A stretch of 64,000 nt of DNA from Sphingobacteriales bacterium (GCA_018262795.1 JADFDM010000003.1:266523-330522); one strand, 5' to 3'. Numbered from the stretch's first letter, positions 37,801-46,548 are shown. Numbers and translations are program-made. Notes: generated by a model from the sequence alone, not told the origin.

Positions 37801-39582
37801 ACCATTTTGGGTGAGAATAGTAATACCCGGCACAAAGTCGAAGAGGCCATCGGGCTGCGGATCGTTGTTCATGTTCAGGTGATCTAAGTTGAGGATGCGC
37901 AGCAATTGGGTTCCCTCCACACAACCCTTTGGCATATACCTTTTTAAGCCACCGCCCGGATCATTGTAATACACATCCAAGCGGAAATCTTCATTGCTCA
38001 CATTGTAAGCCCCCAGGGAGTAGATGTTTTTCATCATCAAGTTCCAGATGGGCAAGTTGGGGCGCACCGAAGTTCCTTTGAGCATTTTCAGATACAGCAC
38101 CTTTGAGGTAGCGTTGGAATCGGGGGGTACCTGATTTCCAAATTCTCCCACCTGAAACACCTGACCATTGTATTCATATTGAAAAGCCACTGCCAGTACT
38201 TCATTGGGGTTGAGTTGCGAATTGAGAGAGATATAACCCAACTGATTGTTGTAGGTATATTCTGTTTCATTCAGTTTGCGCGCATACGTTTTTTCAAAAT
38301 CTTGCCCCTGGCTTAGGTGAAACGAAGGACCTATCATGGTGGCTACTACATTATCAACAAAACGATAGTTGGGGTTTGAGGTGAGTTTGCTGTACAAATC
38401 ATTTGCTTCATTGCGCGGACGGGCATCGGTGCCTATCGGATGAATTTCGTTGGAATAAGGTTTTGATTCGCCCAAATCCATCAGACCGAGAATGTCGCGC
38501 ACATTTTGAGTTGAACCGTTGCGGTTGGTCACCCACACTTCCATTCGAGTGATGTTAACTACTGACTTAATATTTGGTAAACTCGAGAGGGCATTGTCAT
38601 ACTGGTCGCGGAAATATTGAGAGAGGAAGAAGTGACGGTTTTCGTCATACTGATCGGCATGTACCTCAAAAGTTTGCTTTTGTGAGCCGCTCTCAATCAT
38701 CAAGGTTTCCTTCTTGGCTTTTTGCTGAGAAATAACACTCGTCCAAGTCAATCTTCCAAACTGAAATTGTGTTTTTAATCCAAACAGTGTTTGGCTACCG
38801 GTAATCAATCGGGTTTGTAAAGGCAGGTTTACGTTACCGGCTTCTATCACTTTGATGATGTCGTCCTCATCACCGGTATAGCCCAACTTAATCTGATTGT
38901 CAAAATCGAAACCGCTCTGAGTGTTGTACTTTACTCCAAGCTGCAACTTATCGCCAATTTTACCAATCACATTCAAGTTGATATTCATGTCAAAATCAAA
39001 CCCGCCTGTTTTGCGGTTGCGTATCGGAATATTGGGGTTGGCGGTTTTCTGGGTATTCCCGCCCAATGTCATTTCTACATTTCCCTGCGGACGAATTTCA
39101 ATTTTGCTGCCTCCGAAAAGTTTATCAAAGAATTTCTTTTTTACCTGAATAGGTGGGATAAGGCTTTTATCTTCTACCAAATTAATGGCGTTCTGCCGTT
39201 CTTTCCAGTATTGCTCGCGCTCTTGCTTTTCAGTATAAGTCAGATATTCCTGATAGGTCATGTACTGAGGAGGGCGTACGTTCTGCCCACCTACCGTTTC
39301 GGTGAGTACATACATCCCGGTTTCGGGATCGTATTCTACCTTTTGCTTTACAGCCGGTGGATCCTGTAAGTAAAACGGGTCGTTGGGTTTGTCGGAAATG
39401 AAATCCCCCTCTCTTTCCTTGATAGGATATTTGAGATCTACTTTTGGAGAGTCGGTGGGCAATTCAGCTACGGGGTGCAGTGGCTTGGCGCGAAGAGCCG
39501 TGTTGCCGGCAAAAGCCGCAAACAACATGCTGGCGCACGAAATCGCAATAGTACCGGTAAGCAGTTTTTTCCCTGACTTCAC
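31897..39582 (-). CDS. sprA: SprA, outer-membrane translocon of the type IX secretion system
   Basis: A 2561-residue protein with an N-terminal signal region and long beta-rich stretches. Family segments include GNVEMTLGGNTQKTANPNIP near residue 165, LRIPFYG-like strands, and a C-terminal FRFDFSYRDN/LTLRFSLAD ending. SprA forms the giant outer-membrane barrel through which T9SS substrates leave the cell; it is needed for gliding in Flavobacterium and is called Sov in Porphyromonas. The start codon must be GTG at 39582: an in-frame TAA lies upstream and no ATG occurs between them, and GGA directly precedes it. Residues about 1917-2055 are an unusually long Lys/Glu-rich coiled coil. The gene follows ruvA after 8 bases. 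Confidence 0.95.
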   Translation of the reverse strand: MKSGKKLLTGTIAISCASMLFAAFAGNTALRAKPLHPVAELPTDSPKVDLKYPIKEREGDFISDKPNDPFYLQDPPAVKQKVEYDPETGMYVLTETVGGQNVRPPQYMTYQEYLTYTEKQEREQYWKERQNAINLVEDKSLIPPIQVKKKFFDKLFGGSKIEIRPQGNVEMTLGGNTQKTANPNIPIRNRKTGGFDFDMNINLNVIGKIGDKLQLGVKYNTQSGFDFDNQIKLGYTGDEDDIIKVIEAGNVNLPLQTRLITGSQTLFGLKTQFQFGRLTWTSVISQQKAKKETLMIESGSQKQTFEVHADQYDENRHFFLSQYFRDQYDNALSSLPNIKSVVNITRMEVWVTNRNGSTQNVRDILGLMDLGESKPYSNEIHPIGTDARPRNEANDLYSKLTSNPNYRFVDNVVATMIGPSFHLSQGQDFEKTYARKLNETEYTYNNQLGYISLNSQLNPNEVLAVAFQYEYNGQVFQVGEFGNQVPPDSNATSKVLYLKMLKGTSVRPNLPIWNLMMKNIYSLGAYNVSNEDFRLDVYYNDPGGGLKRYMPKGCVEGTQLLRILNLDHLNMNNDPQPDGLFDFVPGITILTQNGRLIFPVKEPFGDNLRKAYDGCGSGSIASNYVYDQLYDSTKFVAQQYPEYNRFVIKGQYKGTNNQDISLGAGNIPKGSVVVTAGGQKLVEGQDYTVDYNLGRLSIINQGVLNSGQQIKVDYENNNLFATQVRTLFGTRLDYRVNSKFNIGATVMQLSERPYTQKVNIGEDPIRNTIMGMDLKYETNLPWLTKGLDRIPFYSTKEMSTISTYGEVAYLKPGHSKAINNQDKQGQVYIDDFEGTSSGYDLKNPSINWKLASTPRYEPGSHKFPEANLIGDDRYGYNRAKIAWYRIDNSFFNQQTSPGVVYNTPANWQNHYVRLIPTQEVFPNRPNQTIDQNLYTFDMAYYPKERGPYNYEFSSSPTPGISAGVNANGSLKSPETRWGGIMRSIENNDLEASNVEYIEFWVLDPFLYNTTSPGGKLYFQLGNISEDILRDSRMSYENGISTDDGTMDSTGWGRVPRLPPLVDGFDNDPNLRPIQDVGFDELSDDQERQRKADFLNNIQWMDQAAKDKLNSDPSSDNYKYFRDENVYGSTGDILTRYKDFCGSEGNSPVQENSVQTTAQTNLPDKEDLNRDNTLNENEEYFEYQVDMKPGMDVGNNPYIVSKVEGTGADNNNIPSRWLQFRIPIKQYTDRVGNIPDFKSIQFMRMYLTGWQDSVVLRFGTLELVRNQWRTYNLSLDDPCEGLSTENDQPFLNVASASIEENSAKKPVNYVLPPNIEREQAVGQQTNQFVQQNEQALSMTICNLKDCQTKAVFKNIPLDLRRYKDLKMFIHANRVEGSIPVHDNEVDAFIRIGSDFKENYYQYEVPLKVTPDGSYSNDITSDREEVWPDSNAMDIVLRDFIDLKLKRNATTGYPHNVPYTGTDSKGRLLTIVGNPDIGSVGTVMLGVKNPSKYDPNNPLSDDDGSPKCIEVWFNELRVSGFEEAGGVAAVGNVSIKLADLGNINFGAGMHTHGFGQIEQKIDQRYKDDMYQYDFSSNIELGKFLPEKAGIRIPFYGAYSQDFSTPEFDPYQFDIPTKEMVQGLRTTEGKDSSRVYLRQIQTINTRRGYNFSNVRIVPQTKAKRPHIYDPGNFNFTYSYNEVLFTDPFIEKNSKKNWLGLVGWSFAPQTKDFAPFKKLIKAKTKWLDIIKDFSFNPYPSTLAFTSEWNREFTEIKLRPLGDVDFNLPTTYSKNFRWTRTYAFKYNPFRSLSIDYNATNNSRIDEPDGHIDTKAKKQEVWGNVWQGGRNTNYNQSLAVNYNIPINKLPIFDFISANVGYASSYSWTALPWQLDSGSTTLRQNTLGNIINNTQNDRAKVDFNFKKLYQKVPFLRTYDSPNPSAGDKKANDNKRDAVKKARERIQGEMDKLKEKRAQLKEQLKAAKEQAKTDTVYQHKKEAGIARAKGEITKNKGLIGDKKKEKAKADSKENKKKAKEEENALVQKGKTLHDNLKKAKQDAEVVRLKKELKNNRKMLKLKKRDFANKQAPSNPGISILLRPLLALKRVSVEYKENKSTTLPGFEGYSQIIGNQVYSNNFTKHKSLKNAPGYDFGFGWQPGDRFWNGVDAITRDHWLDEAATKGWISNDTLLNQKFMQTRSQRLDVTATVEPWTDLKIDLNFFMDKSTNHSQFFKYVADDNGNYGFAHLNPVDAGSYSISYLPIKTLFKKIDAKGYSETYKNFEANRSIISKRLGLANPNNNDGSPYFNPSDTTYNAAYADGYGPKSQDVLIPAFLAAYTNSDPNKVGLNPFKAFPLPNWRISYNGLTKFKWAQKIFTNFTITHGYNSTLTVNSFQTNLDYKGDGTPFNSSKKDTLNGNYYQLYNMPSIVLNEQLSPLIGVDMTFKNNITAKFDYKKSRTLTMNFADYQMVEMKSEQFTIGAGYKIRGLKLPIKIKGRKIRLDNDLSFRFDFSYRDNITVNHRIDESQPQITQGAKTIAIQPSIDYIISKRLSIRLFFDQTRTIPKISTGFPTTNTKGGITLRFSLAD

Positions 39583-39590
39583 TCCTTTTT

Positions 39591-40187
39591 TTATAATTGC
39601 TTTAATGCCTCTTTAATTAAGCCCTCTACCGACCATTCGTTTCCTGTACCCATCAATTTTATCAATACTTTTTCTCCTGCTTGTTTACTGAAGCCCAAAG
39701 CAACGAGTGCACTTAACGCTTCCTCTTTTAATGTATTGCCTTGTGTTACCTGCAAAATGTGCCCTGTCGCCAGTTTCCCCACTTTGTCTTTCAGTTCCAG
39801 TATGATGCGCTTGGCCGATTTGGGGCCTATGCCTTTGATGCTTTGTATCATGGCTTCGTTCTCAGAGAGAATAGCCTGCTTAATTTCATCGGGCCGAAAG
39901 GTGGAGAGCATCATGCGAGCAGTGGCCGCACCTACTCCCGATACTGAAATCAGTTTTTCAAAAAGTTCTTTCTCCGATTCTTCAAAAAAACCATAGAGGT
40001 CGTAACCCGCGAGGTTCTGTCCATCATTTTTTACCACTAAAGAGGTATGAAGTGTGCACTGTTCTAACTCCTGAATACTGGCATAGGTATTCAAGCTGAT
40101 TTTAACCATAAAGCCCATCCCTCCCGTTTCTATAAAAACATGAGTTGGACTTTTAAATGTAATTTTCCCTTTCAGGTATGCGATCAT
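39591..40187 (-). CDS. ruvA: Holliday junction branch migration protein RuvA
   Basis: A 198-residue protein with the three RuvA parts: the N-terminal OB fold (MIAYLKGKI, GYDLYGFFEESEKELFEKLISVSGVG), the tandem helix-hairpin-helix domain (SGVGAATARMML and IKGIGPKSAKRIILELKDK) and the C-terminal domain III that binds RuvB. RuvA binds four-way junctions and loads the RuvB motor in recombination and repair. It lies between gatA and sprA and is only 8 bases from sprA. Confidence 0.96.
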   Translation of the reverse strand: MIAYLKGKITFKSPTHVFIETGGMGFMVKISLNTYASIQELEQCTLHTSLVVKNDGQNLAGYDLYGFFEESEKELFEKLISVSGVGAATARMMLSTFRPDEIKQAILSENEAMIQSIKGIGPKSAKRIILELKDKVGKLATGHILQVTQGNTLKEEALSALVALGFSKQAGEKVLIKLMGTGNEWSVEGLIKEALKQL

Positions 40188-40273
40188 GCCCTACAGCCTT
40201 TTGTTGCTATTATTTTTTTGTAATACTAATGTGTAGAATTGGGCAATAGGCTGCGGCTTTTTCAGAGTAGAAC

Positions 40274-41743
40274 TTATTCAGTAAGGTTTGTTAGGGTGTC
40301 CGTTTTATCAGAGGCAATTTGCATTAGTTTATCCGAAAACGCAAGCAACTTACTTTCTTCAAATCTATCTGCCAATAATTGAATGCCTATGGGCAGTCCC
40401 TCTTTATTGGTAGCTAAGGGCAACGAAATGGCGGGAATGCCTGTGAGATTTGCCAGCACGGTGTAGATGTCAGCTAAATACATTTCTACCGGGTTTTCAG
40501 TTTTCTCTCCAAACTTAAATGCCACGGTAGGGCTGGTGGGCATCAGTATAAAATCGTAGTCTTTAAATAGGAGGCGCAGTTTCTCGGTGAGTATTCTCCT
40601 CACTTTTTGTGCCCGCGAATAATAAGCGTCATAATACCCCGAACTCAACACAAAGGTGCCGAGCATAATGCGGTTTTTCACTTCCTTACCAAAACCTTCG
40701 GTGCGCGATTTCTTGTAAACCGATTCTAATTCTATGGCATTGGGTGAGCGGTAGCCGTAATGCACCCCGTCAAACCGGGCAAGATTAGAGGAAGCCTCGG
40801 CAGTGGTTAACACATAGTAGGCGGCAATTAAATGGTCGAGCAGTTCAAAAGGCACTTCTTCTACCGCATTCCCTTCTGCTTTCAATGCCGCCATTAATGC
40901 TTCGCTGGCGGTGCGCACTTCTTCGTGCAATCCTTCGCTGCTCAGCGTGGAAGGGAAAACTGCCACACGGGCTTTTTTATCGAAAGCGAGTTGCTGAGAG
41001 TACGCGGGAACTAAAGTGGAGGAAGTGGTAGCATCGTAATTATCCTTCCCTGAAATGACCTCCAACACAAGAGCGGCATCTTCTACTGAACGAGCAAAGG
41101 GGCCTATCTGATCAAAGGAGGAAGCATAGGCTATTAATCCGTACCGCGACACTCTGCCATAAGTGGGCTTTAATCCCACTATTCCGCAAAAGGAAGCGGG
41201 TTGGCGAATTGAGCCTCCGGTATCGGAACCGAGAGATACTTGGCAAAGCCCTGCCTGCACCGCTACTGCCGACCCTCCAGAGGATCCTCCCGGAACTCTT
41301 GTATTGTCCTGCGCATTCAGCACCCGCCCGTAAGCAGAGTTTTCATTGCTGGAGCCCATCGCAAATTCATCGCAGTTGGTGCGGCCTATAAGGATGGCAT
41401 CTTCAGCTAATAGTCGCTCTACCACCGTAGCGTTATACAGGGACACAAATCCTTCTAAAATTTTGGAGCCTGCTGAAAGCTTGTGCTGGCGGTAGCAAAT
41501 ATTATCCTTGATGGCCACGACCACCCCGAACAGTTTGCCGAGCGGCTCATTGTTTTGTATTTTTTTATCAATACGCTTTGCCTGCGCGATCGCATCCTCC
41601 TGAAAAACTTCGAGAAAAGCGTTGAGGTGTCGGTTGGCTTCTATCCTCTGTAAATAAGCATGAACCAAGGTTTCGGCAGTGGTAGCACCGGCTTTGAGGT
41701 GCTGTTGTGTTTGTTGAATGCTTAAATACGATACTTCTGCCAC
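40274..41743 (-). CDS. gatA: Aspartyl/glutamyl-tRNA amidotransferase subunit A
   Basis: A 489-residue amidase-signature enzyme that releases ammonia from glutamine for transamidation of Glu-tRNA(Gln) or Asp-tRNA(Asn) in the GatCAB complex. The catalytic lysine lies in GVVVAIKDNI (near residue 78). The signature segment RVPGGSSGGSAVAVQAGL and SLGSDTGGSIRQPASFCG supply the two serines. LMPTSPTVAFKFGE and GIPAISLPL near the C-terminus are also typical. gatB and gatC are not seen in the window. Confidence 0.94.
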   Translation of the reverse strand: MAEVSYLSIQQTQQHLKAGATTAETLVHAYLQRIEANRHLNAFLEVFQEDAIAQAKRIDKKIQNNEPLGKLFGVVVAIKDNICYRQHKLSAGSKILEGFVSLYNATVVERLLAEDAILIGRTNCDEFAMGSSNENSAYGRVLNAQDNTRVPGGSSGGSAVAVQAGLCQVSLGSDTGGSIRQPASFCGIVGLKPTYGRVSRYGLIAYASSFDQIGPFARSVEDAALVLEVISGKDNYDATTSSTLVPAYSQQLAFDKKARVAVFPSTLSSEGLHEEVRTASEALMAALKAEGNAVEEVPFELLDHLIAAYYVLTTAEASSNLARFDGVHYGYRSPNAIELESVYKKSRTEGFGKEVKNRIMLGTFVLSSGYYDAYYSRAQKVRRILTEKLRLLFKDYDFILMPTSPTVAFKFGEKTENPVEMYLADIYTVLANLTGIPAISLPLATNKEGLPIGIQLLADRFEESKLLAFSDKLMQIASDKTDTLTNLTE

Positions 41744-41790
41744 TTCAATTTGTTTTGAAAATTGAATCCGGTGAGGATATTAAAACTGAA

Positions 41791-42027
41791 TTAATCTTTC
41801 TTTTCTTCAGCAGCGGAAGAGTCTTCCTTCTTAGCGGGCTTGTCCTTCATCCCATCTTCGATTTCCTGCTTAATGTTGGCTTTAGCCGCATTGAATTCGC
41901 GCACTCCCTGACCGAGACCGCGCATTAATTCAGGAATTTTTTTGCCCCCGAACAACAGTAACAGTGCGGCTATGATGAGGACGGTTTCTGATGTTCCTAA
42001 ACCGAAAATGGCATATTGAACTTGCAT
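41791..42027 (-). CDS. tatA: Twin-arginine translocase subunit TatA
   Basis: A 78-residue protein: a short N-terminus, one transmembrane helix ([22 protein letters not shown], with the conserved Phe-Gly after it), an amphipathic helix ([17 protein letters not shown]) and a charged tail. TatA multimers form the pore that exports folded twin-arginine proteins. I take ATG 42027 because a longer frame upstream adds 67 residues with no TatA likeness. It lies 47 bases upstream of gatA. tatC is not in the window. Confidence 0.92.
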   Translation of the reverse strand: MQVQYAIFGLGTSETVLIIAALLLLFGGKKIPELMRGLGQGVREFNAAKANIKQEIEDGMKDKPAKKEDSSAAEEKKD

Positions 42028-42407
42028 AATAAAAATTTGGGAGAGCAAAACTAACCTAAAATGTGGAAGGGGCAAGGGATTAGCGTTAAAAGCGAGAGAC
42101 CCTAAACGCGGCTTTGAAAGCGGCCATTTCCGCACCAATATTTCTTCGACAGACAACCTTTCAAGGCTAAGAAAAACTGTGTAGAGAATATGATCTTCTC
42201 CCAACAAGCAGTTGCCTTCTCTGAACAAGCCGTTGCTGTATTTGGATTAAAAAACAGGATGCCCTTTGCTGAAAAAGGTTTCAGATAGCAAAATCTGATC
42301 AAAATAACCCTGTTTGGAGATTCCTACGCCCATATTCAGTTCAGAATGACCCCCAAAGGAATTTCTTAAGTCCATAATCTGTACAGAATAATCCTGAAAG
42401 AAGAGTA
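42028..42407. other. 380-base gap without a convincing gene
   Basis: The gap lies between murF-alr and tatA. A 66-codon open frame on the minus strand (42102-42302) has no protein-like features. A 14-base near-repeat (AACAAGCAGTTGCC at 42203 and AACAAGCCGTTGCT at 42224, 21 bases apart) is the only structure I see. The gap presumably carries the tatA promoter. Confidence 0.5.
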
Positions 42408-44930
42408 TTACTCCTGAAAGTACACTCGCTTTACTCTTGCAGAAATGCCGGTGAGTATTTCGTACGGAATCGTTTCAGCCGCTTCGGCCACCGTTTCAAT
42501 ACGCGGGTTTATGCCAAACACAATCACTTCATCTCCTTCTTTTGCCTCCATGCCCGTGATATCCAGCATGGTCATGTCCATACATATATTTCCAATAATC
42601 GGTGCGAGTGTTCCGTTCACCAGCATACTTCCCTTTTTGTTAGATAGCCTTCGGCTCAATCCATCTGCATAGCCAATGCCTACGGTGGCAATGGTTTTGT
42701 CCTTCGTCACTTTTCCCACTCGGCCATAGCCCACCGTTTCACCCTTTTTTACCTGTTTGATTTGCGAAATGGTAGTTCGCAGCGTGGAAACGTTCATCAG
42801 TTTACTTTGTATTTTCTCAGAACTATCAATACCGTACAGCCCTATGCCGAGGCGCACCATGTCAAATTGCGCGTTTGTGTGCCGGGTAATGCCGGTGCTG
42901 TTGAGAATATGGCGCAAGATGCGATAGTCAAAAGCGGTGCAAAGTTCGGTGCTCATGGTTTCAAACTTTTGAATCTGCTCTGCGGTGAAAGCATCATAGC
43001 TTTTATCTTCACTGGCCGCGAGGTGAGAGAACACCGAAGCAATCTCTAAGGGATGATTCAATTTGAGCCGTTCAATTAGAAGCGGCAATTCATCTTCAGA
43101 AAAACCGAGACGATTCATCCCGGTTTCTAACTCTATATGAACTTTATATTTCTCGTGCCCATTGGCGCGAAACAGTGCCAGCGTTTCGGCAAATTTTTCT
43201 AAAAGCGCAAAGCTGTATATATCGGGTTCCAGCCGGTATTGGATAATAGTTTCAAAACTTCGCTGTTCGGGATTCATGACCATAATGGGTAGCGTGATAC
43301 CGTTTTTGCGCAATTCCACTCCCTCATCGGCATAAGCCACTGCGAGATAATCGCAGCGATTAAACTGTAGCACGTTGGCAATTTCAAAACTGCCGCTTCC
43401 GTAGCTGAAAGCCTTTACCATTGCCATGATTTTTGTGGTGGGTGGCAGGAGCGACTGATACACCTTTAGGTTATGAGCAATAGCATTGAGATTAATTTCC
43501 AACACCGTTTCATGTGCCTTCTTCTCCAAAAATTTTCCGATTACTTCAAACCTAAATTGGCGGGCACCCTTTAGCAGAATCACTTCGTGTTGAAAAGCGG
43601 ACGAATCGAGATGCTCCAGAAACTCGTCTGTGGAGGCGTAGCATTGAAAAGTGAAGGCATCATTTTTATCAAACAATTTTTTCTGGCGACACACAGCCGG
43701 TCCTATCCCGATCAAATGCGTCACTTTATTCTGCTGCATTAACTCGGCCACCTCTGAATACAAGGCATATTCCCCTCTTCCGCTTTGCAGAATATCGGAA
43801 AGAATAACGGTTTTTCGGGGATGCTGATTCTGTTGTTTTAAAAAATCAAGCGCAATTTTCAGTGAGCCGATGTCGGAGTTGTAAGAGTCGTTGATCACCG
43901 AACAGTTGTTGATAGCATCTTTCATTTCTAGCCGCATGGCAATGCGAGTAAGATGCTTCAGTCGCTCTTGGATTACTCGCAGGTCTGATTTTAGATACAA
44001 CATTATGCACACACAATGGATGGCATTTTCTACACTGGCGCGATCGCTGAAAGGCACTTCAAAATCCAGTTCGCGCTGGTTGTAAAGGCAATGAATAAAG
44101 GAGTGATTATTTTTTTGCAATACACTGGCCACATACACATCTGCCTCCGGTGAAAAGCTCCAGGTAAAGGTTTTTATTTTATCCTCGGTATCGTCACTGC
44201 CTTTCGAAAGTGCATTAATCTCGGCAATACTTTGATTAATGTCGGGATAGTCTTTGCAGTAAATCAATATCTCGGCATTCACAAAGAGTTTGAGTTTCTC
44301 TTTGGTTTTATGGCGAATGTTTAGAAATCCTTCGCTATGTGCTTCGCCAATATTGGTGAAGATGCCAATGGTGGGCCGAATGATTTTTTCCAGCTTAATC
44401 ATCTCATCCGATTCGGAAATGCCGGCTTCAAAAATTCCCAACTCATGGGTATCCTCCATCAGCCACAGCGACAGTGGAACGCCAATTTGAGAGTTGTAGC
44501 TTTTAGGGCTGCGCACAATGTGGTAGTCTTCGTGCAGCAACTGATGCAGCCATTCTTTCACCACCGTTTTACCATTGCTGCCCGTGATGGCAATGACCGG
44601 GATATTCAGTTTGCTGCGATGATAGCCCGCTAGTTTTTGTAGCGCAGTAACGGCATCGCCCACCAAAATGAAATTGGCTTTCGGAAATTTTTCTGCAATC
44701 CCTTCTTTCGTAATCACGAAACAGCGCACTCCTTTTTGATATAGTTCTTCGAGATAGTTGTGTCCGTCTAACTTCTGTCCTCCTAAAGCGAAAAACAAAG
44801 TGGTTTCGGGATGAATCAGCTTGCGCGAATCCAACAATAAATCTTTTATAAGAACATCGGGAAGCGGCTGCTGTATCAACTTTCCACCGGTGGCTTTGGC
44901 AATCTCTGCGATAGGGTAAGCTGCTTTCAT
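42408..44930 (-). CDS. murF-alr: Bifunctional MurF ligase / alanine racemase
   Basis: An 840-residue fusion typical of Bacteroidota. Residues about 1-455 are UDP-MurNAc-tripeptide:D-Ala-D-Ala ligase, with the ATP loop ITGSNGKTVVKEWL near residue 105, GIFEAGISE, and NDSYNSD. Residues about 465-840 are PLP-dependent alanine racemase, with the cofactor lysine in IMAMVKAFSYGSG, and the C-terminal VGYGRVGKVTKD and GNICMDMTMLD motifs including the second catalytic tyrosine region. It makes D-alanine and adds D-Ala-D-Ala to the cell-wall precursor. ATG 44930 is chosen over a TTG at 44945. Confidence 0.94.
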   Translation of the reverse strand: MKAAYPIAEIAKATGGKLIQQPLPDVLIKDLLLDSRKLIHPETTLFFALGGQKLDGHNYLEELYQKGVRCFVITKEGIAEKFPKANFILVGDAVTALQKLAGYHRSKLNIPVIAITGSNGKTVVKEWLHQLLHEDYHIVRSPKSYNSQIGVPLSLWLMEDTHELGIFEAGISESDEMIKLEKIIRPTIGIFTNIGEAHSEGFLNIRHKTKEKLKLFVNAEILIYCKDYPDINQSIAEINALSKGSDDTEDKIKTFTWSFSPEADVYVASVLQKNNHSFIHCLYNQRELDFEVPFSDRASVENAIHCVCIMLYLKSDLRVIQERLKHLTRIAMRLEMKDAINNCSVINDSYNSDIGSLKIALDFLKQQNQHPRKTVILSDILQSGRGEYALYSEVAELMQQNKVTHLIGIGPAVCRQKKLFDKNDAFTFQCYASTDEFLEHLDSSAFQHEVILLKGARQFRFEVIGKFLEKKAHETVLEINLNAIAHNLKVYQSLLPPTTKIMAMVKAFSYGSGSFEIANVLQFNRCDYLAVAYADEGVELRKNGITLPIMVMNPEQRSFETIIQYRLEPDIYSFALLEKFAETLALFRANGHEKYKVHIELETGMNRLGFSEDELPLLIERLKLNHPLEIASVFSHLAASEDKSYDAFTAEQIQKFETMSTELCTAFDYRILRHILNSTGITRHTNAQFDMVRLGIGLYGIDSSEKIQSKLMNVSTLRTTISQIKQVKKGETVGYGRVGKVTKDKTIATVGIGYADGLSRRLSNKKGSMLVNGTLAPIIGNICMDMTMLDITGMEAKEGDEVIVFGINPRIETVAEAAETIPYEILTGISARVKRVYFQE

Positions 44931-45064
44931 AAGGGATGGGTGCAAGGAAGTAAATTTATCTATTAAACGTATCTTCGTTTGCCTTCGGCATATTTAATAA
45001 GTTTTATTCACCGAATGATGTACCCGAGCGCAAAGAGAAACCATAAAAAGCAAAGCCACCGACC

Positions 45065-45397
45065 ATGAAAATATTTATTCCTTTTCTCAGCATTTTGGCC
45101 ATCACTGCGCTGTGCCATTGTCAAAAACCTACACAAGCTTGTTTTACTTACTCTCCCGATTCCATTGACACCACCACCCTTGTTACCTTCGATGCTTCTT
45201 GCTCCGATAACTCCATTTACTATACTTGGACTTTTGGAGATGGAACCCCCGACACTTCAGTGACAAGCGGCCCAATGGTAACGCATCAATATTTAAGTCC
45301 CGGCACCTACACCGTTACTCTAAACACTTCGCGAAAAGATGGTTTTGCTATCGGCATTAGCCGGCCGGTGGCTTCACAGGATTTGATAGTTCAGTAA
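45065..45397 (+). CDS. Small PKD-domain protein, exported
   Basis: A 110-residue protein with an N-terminal signal (MKIFIPFLSILAITALCHC). The Cys at position 19 could be a lipidation site, although LCHC is a poor lipobox. The rest is one PKD-type beta-sandwich: ACFTYSPDSIDTTTLVTFDAS, YTWTFGDG and SPGTYTVTL are the family hallmarks. PKD domains mediate surface protein contacts. It has no sorting domain and stands alone, divergent from murF-alr and convergent with prfA. Confidence 0.78.
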   Translation: MKIFIPFLSILAITALCHCQKPTQACFTYSPDSIDTTTLVTFDASCSDNSIYYTWTFGDGTPDTSVTSGPMVTHQYLSPGTYTVTLNTSRKDGFAIGISRPVASQDLIVQ

Positions 45398-45440
45398 AGC
45401 GAGGGGGTTTGATTTCTGAAAGCTGATTTTTAGAAATTGC

Positions 45441-46517
45441 TTAAAATGCCACATTGCCTGCTTTCAGTTTTTCAGTTTGCTCGGCCACCGCAAGAGCATC
45501 AATCATTTCCCCTATTTCGCCATTCATAAATGAATCGAGGTTATACATACTCATGTTGATGCGGTGATCGGTGATGCGCCCCTGCGGATAATTGTAGGTG
45601 CGTATTTTAGCAGAGCGGTCGCCCGTGCTAACCAAGGTTTTTCTGCGAGCTGCGATTTCATTTTCATGCTTGCGCACTGCCTCTTCATAAATTTTGGTTT
45701 TAAGCATTTTCATAGCTTGATCGCGGTTCTTGTGTTGCGATCGTTCGGCCTGACATTCCGCTACCGTTCCTGTGGGGATGTGGGTTAAGCGCACAGCACT
45801 TTCCGTTCGGTTCACGTGCTGCCCTCCCGCGCCACTGGCGCGAAACACGTCTAATTTTATATCAGCCGGGTTGATGTACACCTCCACTTCATCCGCTTCG
45901 GGTAGCACCGCCACGGTAACTGCCGAGGTATGCACTCGTCCTTTTGCTTCTGTTTCGGGAATGCGTTGCACGCGGTGCACTCCACTTTCAAACTTCAGTT
46001 TGCCGTACACATTTTCGCCCTTTACATCCAATATCACTTCCTTATATCCACCCACTGTCCCTTCATTGGCAGTTACTATGCTTACATTCCATCCTAATAA
46101 CTCGCAGTAGCGGGTGTACATGCGCGCCAAGTCTCCGGCAAACAAACTGGCTTCATCGCCACCGGTACCGCCCCGTATTTCAATGAGCACATCGCGTTCA
46201 TCTTCGGGTTCTTTCGGCACCAATAATTGCTTTAACTCACCTTCCCACTTTTCTTTCTGCGCCTCTAATTCATCCAGTTCACTTTTGGCCATCTCCCGAA
46301 ATTCCTCATCCTTCTCCGTTTCCAGTATGCGCTTGTTATTCTCTATGTTGGAAAGTACATTCTTATACTTTTCATACACCTCTACCAGATTTCCCAACTC
46401 TCGATACTCCTTGTTGAGTTGCGTAAAACGCTTCATATCCTGCATAGTAGCCGGATCGCTCAGCGTTTTGCCAAGTTCAATAAATCGTCCTTTTAGGTTT
46501 TCTAACTGGGTAAACAT
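45441..46517 (-). CDS. prfA: Peptide chain release factor 1
   Basis: A 358-residue protein with helical N-terminal domain 1, the RF1/RF2 core and the catalytic GGQ motif in RASGAGGQHVNRTESAVRL near residue 228. The stop-codon-recognising region lies around ESGVHRVQRIPETEAKGRVHTSAV. The length is that of RF1, and there is no programmed frameshift of the kind found in RF2 genes. It releases finished proteins at UAA and UAG codons. A TATTTTTG element lies just upstream, so it need not depend on the lpxH-side genes. Confidence 0.95.
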   Translation of the reverse strand: MFTQLENLKGRFIELGKTLSDPATMQDMKRFTQLNKEYRELGNLVEVYEKYKNVLSNIENNKRILETEKDEEFREMAKSELDELEAQKEKWEGELKQLLVPKEPEDERDVLIEIRGGTGGDEASLFAGDLARMYTRYCELLGWNVSIVTANEGTVGGYKEVILDVKGENVYGKLKFESGVHRVQRIPETEAKGRVHTSAVTVAVLPEADEVEVYINPADIKLDVFRASGAGGQHVNRTESAVRLTHIPTGTVAECQAERSQHKNRDQAMKMLKTKIYEEAVRKHENEIAARRKTLVSTGDRSAKIRTYNYPQGRITDHRINMSMYNLDSFMNGEIGEMIDALAVAEQTEKLKAGNVAF

Positions 46518-46540
46518 TTCGGGTGCTTTTAAAAGCGCGG

Positions 46541-46548
46541 CAAAAATA
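46541..46548 (-). promoter_or_regulatory. Bacteroidota -7 element for prfA
   Basis: Minus-strand TATTTTTG, an exact TAnnTTTG match, ends 23 bases before the prfA ATG (46517). A -33 TTG is not evident. Confidence 0.45.

Noticed and set aside
42102..42302. 66-residue minus-strand frame between murF-alr and tatA
   Set aside because: No signal, helix pattern or domain, and it overlaps a spurious upstream extension of tatA.
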